DNA from: Rhizobium sp. Leaf371
GTDB lineage: Bacteria; Pseudomonadota; Alphaproteobacteria; Rhizobiales; Rhizobiaceae
Length of the DNA: 64,000 nucleotides
NCBI RefSeq assembly: GCF_001424045.1
Contig: NZ_LMQB01000003.1
Location: 203,954-267,953, forward strand
Direction of reading: 5' to 3'
Shown one piece after another: positions 1 through 8,979 of the stretch; positions within the stretch are counted from its first letter, which is position 1, and every line of letters starts with the position of its first letter. The translations under genes were made by a program, and so were the position numbers. A model generated the notes under the pieces. That model worked only from the letters and a program-made list of their open reading frames with translations. It had not been told where the DNA came from and ran no database searches.

Positions 1-527
1 GCGGAAATGGAGCGGCCGGCGGTGGGCAGCAGCTGCAGGCCGGACAGCAGAAACATCATCGCCAGCGTGGCGAGCAGATCCGGCACCTTCAGCCGGACGA
101 TGAGGAGGGCGTTGACCAGTCCGACCGCCGCGCCGAATGCGAGCACGAGCGGCACGGTGGCGAAGACATCCAGTTGCAGGACGATCATCGCATAGCTGGC
201 CGCCATGACGCTGGAGGCGGCGACCGCGCCGATGGAAAGGTCGAAACCGCCGACGGCGAGCGTCAGCGTCACGCCCGCGCCGAGGATCGCCACCACCGAG
301 ACCCCCTGCAGGATGCTCATCAGGTTGCCGACATTGGCAAAGGCAGGCTCGGCGATGGTGAAGCCCGCAAGCAGCGCGGCCAGCAGCAGAAACACCGCGC
401 TCGCCCGCAGCCCTGCCGCAATGTCTGCACGTCTTGCGACCCCGCCGCGTCGCGCGGCATCCTGCCTTTCCGCTGTTTCTTTCACGGGCCGCGTGACTGG
501 AATCGGATCGTCAGTGAGCGCGGTCAT
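1..527 (-). CDS. Sugar-type ABC transporter permease (RbsC family), 3' end beyond window
   Basis: Inner-membrane permease of a ribose/xylose-type importer. Only the first 175 codons are visible; the rest lies beyond the left edge. A polar, Arg-rich N-terminus of about 40 residues precedes hydrophobic segments. The family-typical GGFDLSIG signature sits at residues 93-100, at the start of a membrane segment. The ATG at 527 lies 17 bp inside the 3' end of the ATPase gene, so translation is probably coupled. It partners with the ATPase at 511-2046 and the binding protein at 2401-3447. The substrate is unknown; the neighbouring SfnB-like gene hints at an organosulfur compound rather than a normal sugar, which is inference. 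Confidence 0.88.
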   Translation of the reverse strand, partial: MTALTDDPIPVTRPVKETAERQDAARRGGVARRADIAAGLRASAVFLLLAALLAGFTIAEPAFANVGNLMSILQGVSVVAILGAGVTLTLAVGGFDLSIGAVAASSVMAASYAMIVLQLDVFATVPLVLAFGAAVGLVNALLIVRLKVPDLLATLAMMFLLSGLQLLPTAGRSIS

Positions 528-2046
528 GAGGCCGTCCTTCGGGTAAGGGAGCAGGTGTGCCCTGCAGATCTGCGGGGTGAGGATGATCGTCTGCCATGAG
601 GCTGTGCTGATCGATCACGAGAATGCGGTCGGCCACGGCCTCGGCCTCTTCCCGGTCGGAGGTTGCGATCAACGTGGCGCGGTTGGTGCGCGCCCGGATC
701 GCGGCGATGATCTCAGCCCGCGCGCCGACATCCACGCCCTGGAACGGCTCGTCCAGCATCAGCAGGCGAGAGGGGGCGGCGTCCCAGCGTGCCAGCACCG
801 CCTTCTGCTGGTTGCCGCCCGAGAGCGACCAGATCGAGGCATCCGGACCGGAGGCCTTGATCGACAGGCGCGCCATCGCCGTCTCCGCCTCGCGCCGTTC
901 CCGGCCGCCGAACAGAAAGCCGGCGTAAGACCACGCCGCCAGATGCGGCAGGCTGATCGTCGATTTCAGTGCGTGCCCCGGCCAATCCGGCGGCATGAGC
1001 GAGGATCGATGCCGATCCTCCCCGGCCATGACGACACCGGCCGCGATGGCCTGCGCCGGCGAGCGCGGCCGATAGGACCGGCCATCGAGGTGGATGGTGC
1101 CCGCGCACAGCGGATGGACGCCGAAGAGGGTGGACAGCAGGCGGCTCTTGCCGCCGCCGAGCACCCCGGTCACGGCCACCACCTCACCCGCATGGACCGT
1201 CAGGTCGAAGGGTGCCGCATCCGGACCGAGCCGAAGCTGCCGGGCCTCCAGAACCGCCACGCCACGCGGCCGAACCAAGCCTGCAGACGGCGGCGCGAGG
1301 GGCCTGCCGATCATCGTCTCGATGGCGCGGGAGAAGTCGATCGGCCTTGCGAATGCGCCGGCGACCGCGCCGTTCCGCAGCACGATCGCCCGGTCCGCGA
1401 GCGCCGCGAGGTCGGCTGTGCGGTGGGAGATGTAGAGGACGGCGAGCCCGTCCTGCCGCAGCCGCAGCAGGATCGTAAACAGCCGCCGGCTTTCCGCCGC
1501 CGAAAGGCTGGCTGTCGGCTCGTCGAGGATCAACAGGTGGGGTGGTTCCGCCTGCGGATGGGCGGAAAGCGCGCGCGCAATGGCAAGCAGCTGACGATCG
1601 GCGGCCGGCAGGTCGGCGAAATCGCGCTCGAGCGGCAATGCGATGCCCACCGCGTCGAGCATGGCCTGCGCCTCCCGGCGGACGGTTTTGCGGGACAGGA
1701 AGAACGGGCTGTTCCGATCGGCGAAGCGCCCGAGCATCAGGGCATCCGCCACGGTCAATCCGGGAATGCCGACGACATCCGTCGACTGGTGCACCGTGGC
1801 GATCCCGGCCCGCCCGGCCTCCGCCGGCGAGCGCGGCCGAAAGGCCTTCCCGTCGAGCGTGATGGTTCCACCGTCGGCCAAAAGCACGCCGGAGAGGATC
1901 TTGACCAGCGTCGATTTGCCGGCGCCGTTCGCCCCCATCAGCGCCACGATCTCGCCCCGCCCGATGTCGAACGACGCGCCATCGAGGGCACGCGTGCCCT
2001 CGAAACTCTGCGTCACATTGGCGATGGTCAGAAGAGGTGGGGTCAT
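511..2046 (-). CDS. Sugar-type ABC transporter ATPase, two NBDs (RbsA/MglA family)
   Basis: Cytoplasmic ATPase of 511 residues, the normal length for fused RbsA-type subunits. The first domain has Walker A GANGAGKST near residue 36 and Walker B LLILDEPTASLS; its signature is degenerate (LPAADRQLLAIARAL), as is usual in this family. The second domain has GVLGGGKS, a clean signature LSGGNQQKAVLARW and LLMLDEPFQGVDVG. It runs divergently from the binding-protein gene at 2401, with a 354-bp shared control region, and overlaps the permease start by 17 bp. Family is certain; substrate is not. Confidence 0.93.
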   Translation of the reverse strand: MTPPLLTIANVTQSFEGTRALDGASFDIGRGEIVALMGANGAGKSTLVKILSGVLLADGGTITLDGKAFRPRSPAEAGRAGIATVHQSTDVVGIPGLTVADALMLGRFADRNSPFFLSRKTVRREAQAMLDAVGIALPLERDFADLPAADRQLLAIARALSAHPQAEPPHLLILDEPTASLSAAESRRLFTILLRLRQDGLAVLYISHRTADLAALADRAIVLRNGAVAGAFARPIDFSRAIETMIGRPLAPPSAGLVRPRGVAVLEARQLRLGPDAAPFDLTVHAGEVVAVTGVLGGGKSRLLSTLFGVHPLCAGTIHLDGRSYRPRSPAQAIAAGVVMAGEDRHRSSLMPPDWPGHALKSTISLPHLAAWSYAGFLFGGRERREAETAMARLSIKASGPDASIWSLSGGNQQKAVLARWDAAPSRLLMLDEPFQGVDVGARAEIIAAIRARTNRATLIATSDREEAEAVADRILVIDQHSLMADDHPHPADLQGTPAPLPEGRPHDRAH

Positions 2047-2400
2047 GCGCCTGCCTTATTGTCTATAAAGATTGTCATATGTTTCTGCCTGACAGAAGGG
2101 TGGCGAGGGCAACGACGTTCCGAAGACATGCCCTTGCCGGGAATGTCCGTTCCCCTGACGACCCCTGAGGAGAACGATCATCCGCAGCGCGTTTTTCATC
2201 GCTCCACGGTTCGGGGCACGGATTTTGGCGTTGGCGCGAACATTTGGAACGGCGTTGCGCCGGAGGCCTCAAAAAAGAACCGCTAATTCTACAAAATTAC
2301 TGGATTAAATATCTAATGGCAGAACTGCGTGGCGAACCCGGCATGCAGCAGCCATGGCCGCAGCGCGCAACGATGACCGCGCTCTCAAAGGACCCTGCCG
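2047..2400. promoter_or_regulatory. Divergent control region between ABC ATPase and binding-protein genes
   Basis: This 354-bp gap separates two divergent transcription units of one importer. It holds two AT-rich patches in otherwise GC-rich DNA, at about 2055-2092 and 2281-2325. The first contains TCTAT-N7-GTCAT (2062-2078) and the second TCTAC-N7-CTGGA (2288-2304). Both are weak versions of the dyad seen more clearly upstream of other organosulfur genes here. No coding signal is convincing inside it. Confidence 0.5.
2062..2078. promoter_or_regulatory. Weak copy of shared TCTAN-N7-NTAGA dyad
   Basis: TCTAT (2062-2066), seven bases, GTCAT (2074-2078). Only the left arm matches well. It lies 16 bp upstream of the ATPase ATG on the minus strand. 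Its inclusion in the proposed regulon is tentative. Confidence 0.25.
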
Positions 2401-3447
2401 ATGACATCCTTCTTCCGCCTGGTGGCCTCTGCTGCCCTCCTCACATTTTCCGTCCTTCCCGCTGCGCATGCCGGGGGGATTGCCGGTGCACCTGCACCGT
2501 TCGACAAAGGCGGCGTCAAGGTCGCCCTCGTCAGCTATATCTCGGCCGGCGATTTCTTCCAGGCCTACCAGGCCGGCGCGCAGGCGCAGGCGGATGCGCT
2601 CGGCATCGATCTGCGGGTCTTTCCGGGCCGGCAGGATGCAGCCGAACAGCGCGAGCAGATCCTCCAGGCGATCAATCTCGGGGTCGAAGGCATCGTCATC
2701 GATCACGGCCTGCCGGAATCGCTTGGCGACGTCGTGCAGCAGGCTCTGGACAAGGGGATCAAGGTCGTCGCCTTCGACGTGAACCTCGACAATCCCAAGA
2801 TCCCGCAGGTCGAGCAGAGCGATCACGAACTGGCGCGCCTCGCCCTCGACCAGGCCGTGAAAGAGAACGGCACCAGCTTCAAGGCCGGCTATGTCTATGT
2901 CGCGGGCTTTGCGCCGCTCGACCGGCGCAACGAGGTCTGGGACAGCTTCAGGACGGAAAACAAGGGTGTCGTGGAGAAGGCCCGGTTCGGCACGGTCAAC
3001 GACACCACGGCGATCGCCACGGCCGACCAGGCCAAGGCGGTCCTGCGGGCGAACCCCGATATCACCGTCGTCTTCGCCCCCTATGACGAGTTCGCCCGCG
3101 GCGTGAAGCTCGCGGCCACCGATCTCGGCATCGCCGACAGGATCAAGATCTATTCGGCGGATGTCTCCACCGCGGATATCCAGGAGATCACCGAGGAGGG
3201 CAGCCCCTGGGTGGCGACGGCCGCAACGAACCCCGCCGTCGTCGGCGCCGTCTCGATCCGTGCCGCCGCCCTGCAGATCGCCGGCCAGCCCGTCGACCAC
3301 ACGCTCGTCGTCAAGCCGGCGCTTCTGACGCAGGCCGAGCTGCGCGCAGCCGGTGTGAAGACCATCGAGGAGCTCGCCGCCAAGGTGCCCGCCTTCAACG
3401 CCAGCGATGCAGCAAAGGCCGACTGGATCCCGGCCAAGCTGTTCTGA
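2401..3447 (+). CDS. Periplasmic sugar-type substrate-binding protein (Peripla_BP_4)
   Basis: Binding protein of the importer whose ATPase and permease lie divergently at 1-2046. The 348-residue product begins with a Sec signal peptide (about residues 1-24, ending AAHA). The mature part has the RbsB-like two-lobe pattern: VALVSYISAGDFF near its start, QREQILQAINLGVEGIVIDHG in the first lobe, and ATADQAKAVLRANPDITVVFAP plus an ATNPAVVGAVSIRAA stretch later. The SfnB-like gene begins 49 bp downstream on the same strand, so the two are probably co-transcribed. That link suggests the ligand is an organosulfur compound, possibly sugar-like. Confidence 0.9.
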   Translation: MTSFFRLVASAALLTFSVLPAAHAGGIAGAPAPFDKGGVKVALVSYISAGDFFQAYQAGAQAQADALGIDLRVFPGRQDAAEQREQILQAINLGVEGIVIDHGLPESLGDVVQQALDKGIKVVAFDVNLDNPKIPQVEQSDHELARLALDQAVKENGTSFKAGYVYVAGFAPLDRRNEVWDSFRTENKGVVEKARFGTVNDTTAIATADQAKAVLRANPDITVVFAPYDEFARGVKLAATDLGIADRIKIYSADVSTADIQEITEEGSPWVATAATNPAVVGAVSIRAAALQIAGQPVDHTLVVKPALLTQAELRAAGVKTIEELAAKVPAFNASDAAKADWIPAKLF

Positions 3448-3496
3448 CCCGACCATTGCGCGAACGCGACCGAACCGCGAATTCAAGGACCTGAGC

Positions 3497-4708
3497 ATGA
3501 GCAAGACCAATGTCGTCCCCCTCGCGAGCCATGGAGCGTCCAGAGAGACGCTCTTTGCCCGCGCCACAGAACTCTCCGCCGATTTCGGCAGTCGTGCCGC
3601 AGCGCTCGACGAGGCGGGGCTTGCCCCGGTGGAGGAGATCGCCAGGCTGAAGGCGGCCGGGCTCCTGAACGCGCTGCAGCCGGTCGGGATCGGTGGCGGC
3701 GGGCTCGACTGGGTGGACGGGTTGCGGCTGGTGCGCATTCTCGCACGCGGCGAAAGTTCGCTCGGGCAGTTGCTCGGCTACCATTTCGTCAACGCCGCCT
3801 ATATCGGCTGGGCCCATCTGGACCGGGCAAAGGCGGAGGCGCTGGCGGCCGAAACGGTGTCCCGCAATCTCTATTGGGGTGCCGCCGTCAACCCGCGCGA
3901 TCCGGGGCTGACGCTGACCCCGCGCGGCAAAGACTATGTTCTGAACGGCCGCAAGTCGTTTTCCACCGCCGCGCGGATCTCCGACTACATCAATGCCAAT
4001 GCCAGCCTCGGCGACACGATCGCCGGGTTTGCCGTGCCGACCGATCGGCCGGGCTACATCGCGCATGACGACTGGGACAATATCGGCCAGCGCCTGTCGG
4101 ACAGCGGCAGCGTCGAGTTCCGGGATTTCCCGGTCTATGCGGAGGATCTCGTCGGCCCCCCGGCCGCGCCGGATGCCGTGGGCGCGGTTCTGCCGACCTT
4201 CAACACGCCGTTGATCCAGCTGGTCTTCGTCAACTTCTATCTCGGCACAGCAGAGGGGGCGCTGGCCGCCGCGCTCGACTACGTCCGGACCACGACGCGC
4301 CCCTGGGTCACCTCGAACGTCGAGCGGGCGGCGGACGATCCCTATATCCTCGAGCGCGTCGGCGAATTCACCGCGGCGTTGAAGGCTTCCGCCGCCCTCG
4401 CCGACAGCGCCGCCGCCGCCGTCGAACGCGCTTTGTCCAAGGGCCATGACGTCACCGCGGAGGAGCGCGGTGCGGCGGCGGCCGAGGCCTATGCGGCCAA
4501 GGTTCACGCCACCCATGTCTCGCTCGACATCACGTCCCGCGTCTTCGAACTGACCGGCGCCCGCTCCACGGCATCGAAATACCGGTTCGACCGCTTCTGG
4601 CGCAACGTCCGCACCCACACGCTCCACGATCCCGTGTTCTACAAGGCCCGCGAAGTCGGCGATTTCGCCCTGAACGGCACGATCCCGACGGTCAGCCTCT
4701 ACAGCTGA
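3497..4708 (+). CDS. SfnB-like acyl-CoA-dehydrogenase-fold flavin oxidoreductase
   Basis: Predicted cytoplasmic flavoenzyme of 403 residues. The ATG at 3497 was chosen because upstream in-frame codons look non-coding. It shows the acyl-CoA dehydrogenase fold: a helical N-terminal region, a middle beta domain (LNGRKSFSTAARISDYI, GQRLSDSGSVEF), and the C-terminal motif FWRNVRTHTLHDPVFYK typical of the SfnB/DszC monooxygenase-like branch. In that branch reduced flavin is used on sulfones or thiophene-like sulfur compounds, or on intermediates of their use. It sits behind a binding protein and before a hairpin terminator. Two further intact paralogues (4793-6040, 28546-29829) and one scrap (35131-35310) are in the window. 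The exact reaction is unknown. Confidence 0.82.
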   Translation: MSKTNVVPLASHGASRETLFARATELSADFGSRAAALDEAGLAPVEEIARLKAAGLLNALQPVGIGGGGLDWVDGLRLVRILARGESSLGQLLGYHFVNAAYIGWAHLDRAKAEALAAETVSRNLYWGAAVNPRDPGLTLTPRGKDYVLNGRKSFSTAARISDYINANASLGDTIAGFAVPTDRPGYIAHDDWDNIGQRLSDSGSVEFRDFPVYAEDLVGPPAAPDAVGAVLPTFNTPLIQLVFVNFYLGTAEGALAAALDYVRTTTRPWVTSNVERAADDPYILERVGEFTAALKASAALADSAAAAVERALSKGHDVTAEERGAAAAEAYAAKVHATHVSLDITSRVFELTGARSTASKYRFDRFWRNVRTHTLHDPVFYKAREVGDFALNGTIPTVSLYS

Positions 4709-4725
4709 CGGCGAAAACGCCACAC

Positions 4726-4763
4726 GAGAAAGGCCCGTTCCCTCCGGGGAGCGGGCCTTTCTC
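4726..4763. terminator. Bidirectional hairpin terminator between convergent genes
   Basis: A 17-bp stem with one G-U-type mismatch and a four-base TCCG loop. The left arm begins GAGAAAGGCCCG and the right arm ends CGGGCCTTTCTC. It lies between two convergent SfnB-like genes and could serve both. Confidence 0.8.
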
Positions 4764-4792
4764 GTTGTCGCGTCGATGAGACGGAAACCGGA

Positions 4793-6040
4793 TCAGAGGG
4801 CGCCGCTTCGGGGCGGCAGGACGCCGTTGAGATGGTAGTTTCCGACCACATGGTGCTTCCAGCGCACCGGATCGTGCAGCGTATGGGTGCGGGCGTTGCG
4901 CCAGTGGCGGTTGAGATTGAGCGCCACCTTGGTCGAAGACGTGCCCGCCAGCTCGAACAGGGTGCTGGAGGCATCGAGCGCGATCTCCGTCGTCAGAACC
5001 TTGGCCGCGGCAACGGCGAGCGTAGCTTGCAGCACCTTGTCTTCCGTCGGGTCGATCTGCGCGAGATCGACCTTGTGCCCGGCGCTGGCGAGCAGCGCCG
5101 TCGCCGCCTCGATCCGGATGGCGATCTCGCCGACCTTCGACACGGTCAGCGGATCTTCGGAGGCGCGTTCGACGCCGCTGTGCATCCAGGGGCGCGACTG
5201 CGTCTTCACGAAGGTCACCATATCGGCAAAGGCGGCGCGGGCGATGCCGAGATCGACGCCGGCATGGATGATCTGGCCGACCGAGCCGATGGTCGTCGGG
5301 CGCTCGAACCCGCGATGATGGTGCACGACCGCATCGGCGCCGACGGCGACATTCTTCAGGATGGTGGTGCCGCTGCCCGTGGTGCGCTGCCCGAAACCGT
5401 CCCAGTCGTCGATGATCTCGATGCCCTCGGCGCCGCGGGGCACGAAGGACATGGTCAGGTGCTCCTCCTCGTCGAGCGCGAAGATGGTCACCCAGTCGGC
5501 AAAGAGCACGCCGGTCGAATAGAATTTTTGGCCGTTGATCCGGTAGCCGAGCCCGTCGCGCGCGATCCGTGTGTTGTAGTGCCCGACCGTCTTGGTGCCG
5601 CGTTCCGACAAGGCGTTGCCGAACCGGTCGCCCGCGAGCGCCCGACCGAAGAAGAAGCGCTTCTGCTCCTCCCCGCCATCGACGCGCAGGGCCTCCAGAA
5701 TATAGAAATGGTTCTGCGGGATCTGGCCGATCGACGCATCCGCCGCAGACAGGATCGCCGTCACCTCCGCCAGCACGGCATTCGACACGTCGATCCCGCC
5801 GTATTCCGGCGGAACGGTGATCGCCAGAAGGCCGGAGCGCGACAGCGCGTCCAGTTCGCGATGCGGCAGCAGGCGTTCCTCGTCGCGCCGGGCAGCGCCC
5901 TCGGCGAAATCCGCAGCCAGGTCCGCAGCGACGGCAAGGGCCTCCTCCTCGCTCCCGATCCGGCCCTGCGGAAGGCTCTCCTCGGAAGGCGGAAACATCG
6001 TCACACGACCGGCAGGATCGTGAATGGCTAGGATCGTCAT
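4793..6040 (-). CDS. SfnB-like acyl-CoA-dehydrogenase-fold flavin oxidoreductase in ssu operon
   Basis: Predicted flavoenzyme of 415 residues from the ATG at 6040 (MTILAIHDPAGR). An upstream extension to 6241 exists in frame but overlaps ssuD antisense-style and looks non-coding. Features are VPPEYGGID near residue 80, LGYRINGQKFYSTG, FGQRTTGSGTT, and the C-terminal HWRNARTHTLHDPVRWKHH hallmark of the SfnB/DszC-like branch. It follows ssuD by 70 bp and is probably the last gene of ssuA-ssuC-ssuB-ssuD. Such enzymes often accompany alkanesulfonate use in rhizobia and pseudomonads. The substrate could be a sulfone or aryl sulfur compound; not determined here. Confidence 0.83.
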   Translation of the reverse strand: MTILAIHDPAGRVTMFPPSEESLPQGRIGSEEEALAVAADLAADFAEGAARRDEERLLPHRELDALSRSGLLAITVPPEYGGIDVSNAVLAEVTAILSAADASIGQIPQNHFYILEALRVDGGEEQKRFFFGRALAGDRFGNALSERGTKTVGHYNTRIARDGLGYRINGQKFYSTGVLFADWVTIFALDEEEHLTMSFVPRGAEGIEIIDDWDGFGQRTTGSGTTILKNVAVGADAVVHHHRGFERPTTIGSVGQIIHAGVDLGIARAAFADMVTFVKTQSRPWMHSGVERASEDPLTVSKVGEIAIRIEAATALLASAGHKVDLAQIDPTEDKVLQATLAVAAAKVLTTEIALDASSTLFELAGTSSTKVALNLNRHWRNARTHTLHDPVRWKHHVVGNYHLNGVLPPRSGAL

Positions 6041-6110
6041 GGCACGGTTCCTCAATCGAGACGCAGGGAAAGGCGGGCCATCGGCCCGCCATCGAATTTC
6101 CGGAAGGGGA

Positions 6111-7280
6111 TCAGGACTGGCTGATTTTGAGCGCCGGACGGTGATCGCCGGCGATCGTTTCTCCGAACGGCCCCGTATTGATGGAGGCTTCGCGCGCCTT
6201 GACGGGATGGGCCAGCGGCAGGTTGGGCAGGACCAGCTCACCGAAACGATAGGCTTCCTCGAGATGCGGATAGCCCGACATGATGAAGGTATCGATGCCG
6301 ATCTCGCGATATTCCTCCATCCGTGCCTTCACCTGGTCCGGATCGCCGACCAGGGCCGTGCCGGCGCCGCCGCGCACGAGGCCGACGCCGGCCCAGAGAT
6401 TGGGGCTGACCTCCAGCTTGTCGCGCCGTCCGCCATGCAGGCGGCTCATGCGGCTCTGGCCGACAGAGTCCATGCGCTCGAACACTTTTTGCGCCGCGGC
6501 GATCGTATCGTCGTCGAGATATTGAATGAGCTCGTCCGCCGCCCGCCAGGCCGCTTCGGCCGTCTCGCGCACGATGACGTGCAGGCGGATGCCGAAGGTC
6601 ACCTCGCGGCCCTCGCGATCGGCGAGCGCCCGAACCTCGGCGATCTTCTTGGCGACGTCCTCCGGCGGCTCGCCCCAGGTCAGGTACTTGTCGATGGTAC
6701 GGGCCGCGACTTCCTGGCCGATGCCGGAGGAGCCGCCGAAATAGAGCGGCGGATGCGGCGTCTGGTAGGACGGGAACAGGACGCGCCCGTCCTCGATGTC
6801 GAAATGCTTGCCTTTGTGGTTGACCGTCTCGCCCTGCAGCAGGGCCTTGTAGATGTGGAGGAATTCCTCCGTCACCTCGTAGCGCTCGGCATGGGCGAAG
6901 TGGATGCCGTCGCCCTTGTTCTCGATCGGATCGCCGCCGGTGACGACATTGATCAGCACGCGGCCTTCCGAAATCCGGTCGAGCGTCGCCGTCATGCGCG
7001 CGGCCAGCGTCGGCGACAGCAGGCCGGGGCGCACGGCGATTAGGTATTTCAGCTTCTCCGTCAGCGGCGCCAGCGCGGACGCGACCACCCAGCTGTCCTC
7101 GCAGCTCTTTCCCGTGGGGATGAGCACGCCGTAATAGCCGAGCGAATCCGCTGCCTGCGCGACCTGCTTGAGATAGGCCAGATCGACATTGCGGCCGCCG
7201 ATGGTGGTGCCGAGATAGCGGCTGTCGCCATGGGTCGGCAGGAACCAGAGGACGTTGATCTTTTCGGGCGCGGAAGTCAT
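6111..7280 (-). CDS. ssuD: FMNH2-dependent alkanesulfonate monooxygenase
   Basis: Cleaves alkanesulfonates to an aldehyde plus sulfite with FMNH2 and O2 in the cytoplasm. The 389-residue product closely matches the family length (about 380). The start at 7280 is supported by a 3-bp overlap with the ssuB stop codon. Conserved features include [14 protein letters not shown] with His17, TGKSCEDSW with Cys60 (equivalent to the active-site Cys of E. coli SsuD), [14 protein letters not shown], and INVVTGGDP. The C-terminal part contains [18 protein letters not shown] and [17 protein letters not shown]. Reduced flavin may come from the reductase at 11879-12433, since no ssuE-type gene is in this operon. 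Confidence 0.95.
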   Translation of the reverse strand: MTSAPEKINVLWFLPTHGDSRYLGTTIGGRNVDLAYLKQVAQAADSLGYYGVLIPTGKSCEDSWVVASALAPLTEKLKYLIAVRPGLLSPTLAARMTATLDRISEGRVLINVVTGGDPIENKGDGIHFAHAERYEVTEEFLHIYKALLQGETVNHKGKHFDIEDGRVLFPSYQTPHPPLYFGGSSGIGQEVAARTIDKYLTWGEPPEDVAKKIAEVRALADREGREVTFGIRLHVIVRETAEAAWRAADELIQYLDDDTIAAAQKVFERMDSVGQSRMSRLHGGRRDKLEVSPNLWAGVGLVRGGAGTALVGDPDQVKARMEEYREIGIDTFIMSGYPHLEEAYRFGELVLPNLPLAHPVKAREASINTGPFGETIAGDHRPALKISQS

Positions 7281-8068
7281 GGCGATGTCTCCAGAACGGA
7301 TGGATGCTGAGCCCGGGCCGTGCGGATATCCGCAGGCGCCGGGACGGAAAGGGATTGGTGAAGCGCGCTGCGCACCTTGGCGCGCGCCTGCTCGAAAGGA
7401 ACGCCGCTCCGCTGGTGCGGATGGGCGATTTTGATGTCGTCGAGGATTCGGCCGGGCCACGGCTTCAAGACGATGACGCGATGGGCAAGGGACACGGCTT
7501 CATCGATGTCGTGGGTGACGAGGATCATCGTTGCCCGGGTTTGCGCCCAGATATCGAGGAGATGCTGCTGCAGCGTTTCCCGCGTCAGGGCGTCGAGGGC
7601 GGAGAACGGCTCGTCGAGCAACAGGACCTCCGGCCGGGTCACCAGCGCCCGGGCGATGGCGACGCGCTGGGCCTGCCCGCCCGACAGCGCCTTCGGCAGG
7701 CGATCGCCATAGGCCTCGAGATTGACGCGACAGAGCGCCTCCTCGATCCGCGCGGCCTGCTCCGCGCGCGGCAGATGCGCGAGCCCGAAGCCGACATTGT
7801 CCCGGACGCTGAGCCAGGGCAGGAGACGCGGCTCCTGGAAGATGAGGTTGATCAGCGGATGCGGCTCGTGAACCGTTTCGCCATGGATGCTGACCGTGCC
7901 GCTGGTCGGCGCATCCAGCCCGCCGATCAGCCGCAGAAGCGTGCTCTTGCCGCAGCCCGAGCCGCCGATGATGGCCACGATCTCGCCGGGTCGTGCATCC
8001 AGCGTAAAGCCGGCGAGTGCCTGCACGCCACCGGCATAGGTCTTGCCAAGTCCCTTCAGCGCCAGCAT
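7277..8068 (-). CDS. ssuB: Aliphatic sulfonate ABC transporter ATPase
   Basis: ATPase of the sulfonate importer, 263 residues from the ATG at 8068. It has Walker [10 protein letters not shown] (about residue 37), signature [15 protein letters not shown] and Walker [12 protein letters not shown], with the H-loop in VTHDIDEAV, all intact. Its TGA overlaps the ssuD ATG (ATGA), and its own ATG overlaps the ssuC TGA. This tight packing indicates translational coupling. A few in-frame GTG codons just upstream of 8068 are alternative starts. Confidence 0.94.
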   Translation of the reverse strand: MLALKGLGKTYAGGVQALAGFTLDARPGEIVAIIGGSGCGKSTLLRLIGGLDAPTSGTVSIHGETVHEPHPLINLIFQEPRLLPWLSVRDNVGFGLAHLPRAEQAARIEEALCRVNLEAYGDRLPKALSGGQAQRVAIARALVTRPEVLLLDEPFSALDALTRETLQQHLLDIWAQTRATMILVTHDIDEAVSLAHRVIVLKPWPGRILDDIKIAHPHQRSGVPFEQARAKVRSALHQSLSVPAPADIRTARAQHPSVLETSP

Positions 8069-8979
8069 CACAACCCTCCCCGGCTGAAATTGTCCTGCCA
8101 CGCGACGAGCGGCGCGGTGGCACGCACCAGAAGCGCATCCGACAGCTTGCCGATCACCGCGAAGATCAGGATCGCCGACATGATCTGGTCGGGCTTGCCC
8201 AGTTGCTGACCGTCCACGAGCAGATAGCCGAGACCTTCGGAGGCGCCCATGAACTCGGCGGCAACGACGAACATCCATCCGAGCCCGAGGCCCGCCCGCA
8301 GCGACACGATGAAGGCCGGCAGCACGGCCGGAAAGAGGATACGCCGCACGAGATCGAAACCGCTCAGGCGAAAGATCCGGCCGACCTCGACGATCTTGCG
8401 ATCGACCGACAGCAGGGCCGTGGACACGCCGAGATAGACCGGGAAGAAGACGCCCGTCGCGATCAGCACCACCTTGGAGGTCTCGAAGATGCCGAACCAG
8501 AGAATGAAGAGCGGCACCCAGGCGATCGAGGGAATGGCCCGCAATGCCTGAAGCGTCGGATCGACGACCGCATGCGCGACGCGGAAATAGCCGGTCAGGC
8601 TGCCGGCCAGCGCACCGGCGGCAGCGCCTGCGAGAAAGCCGAGCAGCACGCGCAGACAGGTCGAGACGATGTGATCGACAAGCTGCCCGGCCGTCCAGAG
8701 ATCGACCAGCGTCGTGAGAATGCGCGACGGCGGCGGCACGAGCCGACCGCTCGCCAAACCGCTGTCGACGGCGATCTCCCAGAGGAGAAACGCACCGACC
8801 GGCAGAGCGACAGCCGTGGCGAAGCGGATCAGCGCACCGCCCCACTGACCACCCGAAAAACCGGCAGGCCGAACCGGCCGTGCCGGGGCCTCCGATCCGG
8901 CTGCTGTCCGTGACGGCCCGTCGATGGCGCCCGATGCGACATCCGACACGGACCCTGCCTTGAGCGCATTCATCGTCAT
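8068..8979 (-). CDS. ssuC: Aliphatic sulfonate ABC transporter permease
   Basis: Inner-membrane permease (BPD_transp_1 fold) of 303 residues. An unusually long, Pro/Ala-rich cytoplasmic N-terminus of about 55 residues precedes the membrane segments. The transporter contact loop is readable as VGRIFRLSGFDLVRRILFPA, close to the EAA consensus of SsuC/TauC. The segments AIPSIAWVPLFILWFGI and AAEFMGASEGLGYLL are family-typical. It starts one base inside the ssuA stop codon (TAATG) and ends on the ssuB start. Confidence 0.93.
   Translation of the reverse strand: MTMNALKAGSVSDVASGAIDGPSRTAAGSEAPARPVRPAGFSGGQWGGALIRFATAVALPVGAFLLWEIAVDSGLASGRLVPPPSRILTTLVDLWTAGQLVDHIVSTCLRVLLGFLAGAAAGALAGSLTGYFRVAHAVVDPTLQALRAIPSIAWVPLFILWFGIFETSKVVLIATGVFFPVYLGVSTALLSVDRKIVEVGRIFRLSGFDLVRRILFPAVLPAFIVSLRAGLGLGWMFVVAAEFMGASEGLGYLLVDGQQLGKPDQIMSAILIFAVIGKLSDALLVRATAPLVAWQDNFSRGGL

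Noticed and set aside
577..2286. Long plus-strand open frame opposite the RbsA-type ATPase gene
   Set aside because: It is an antisense shadow of a well-supported ATPase and has Arg/Gly-rich, domain-free sequence typical of GC-rich shadows.
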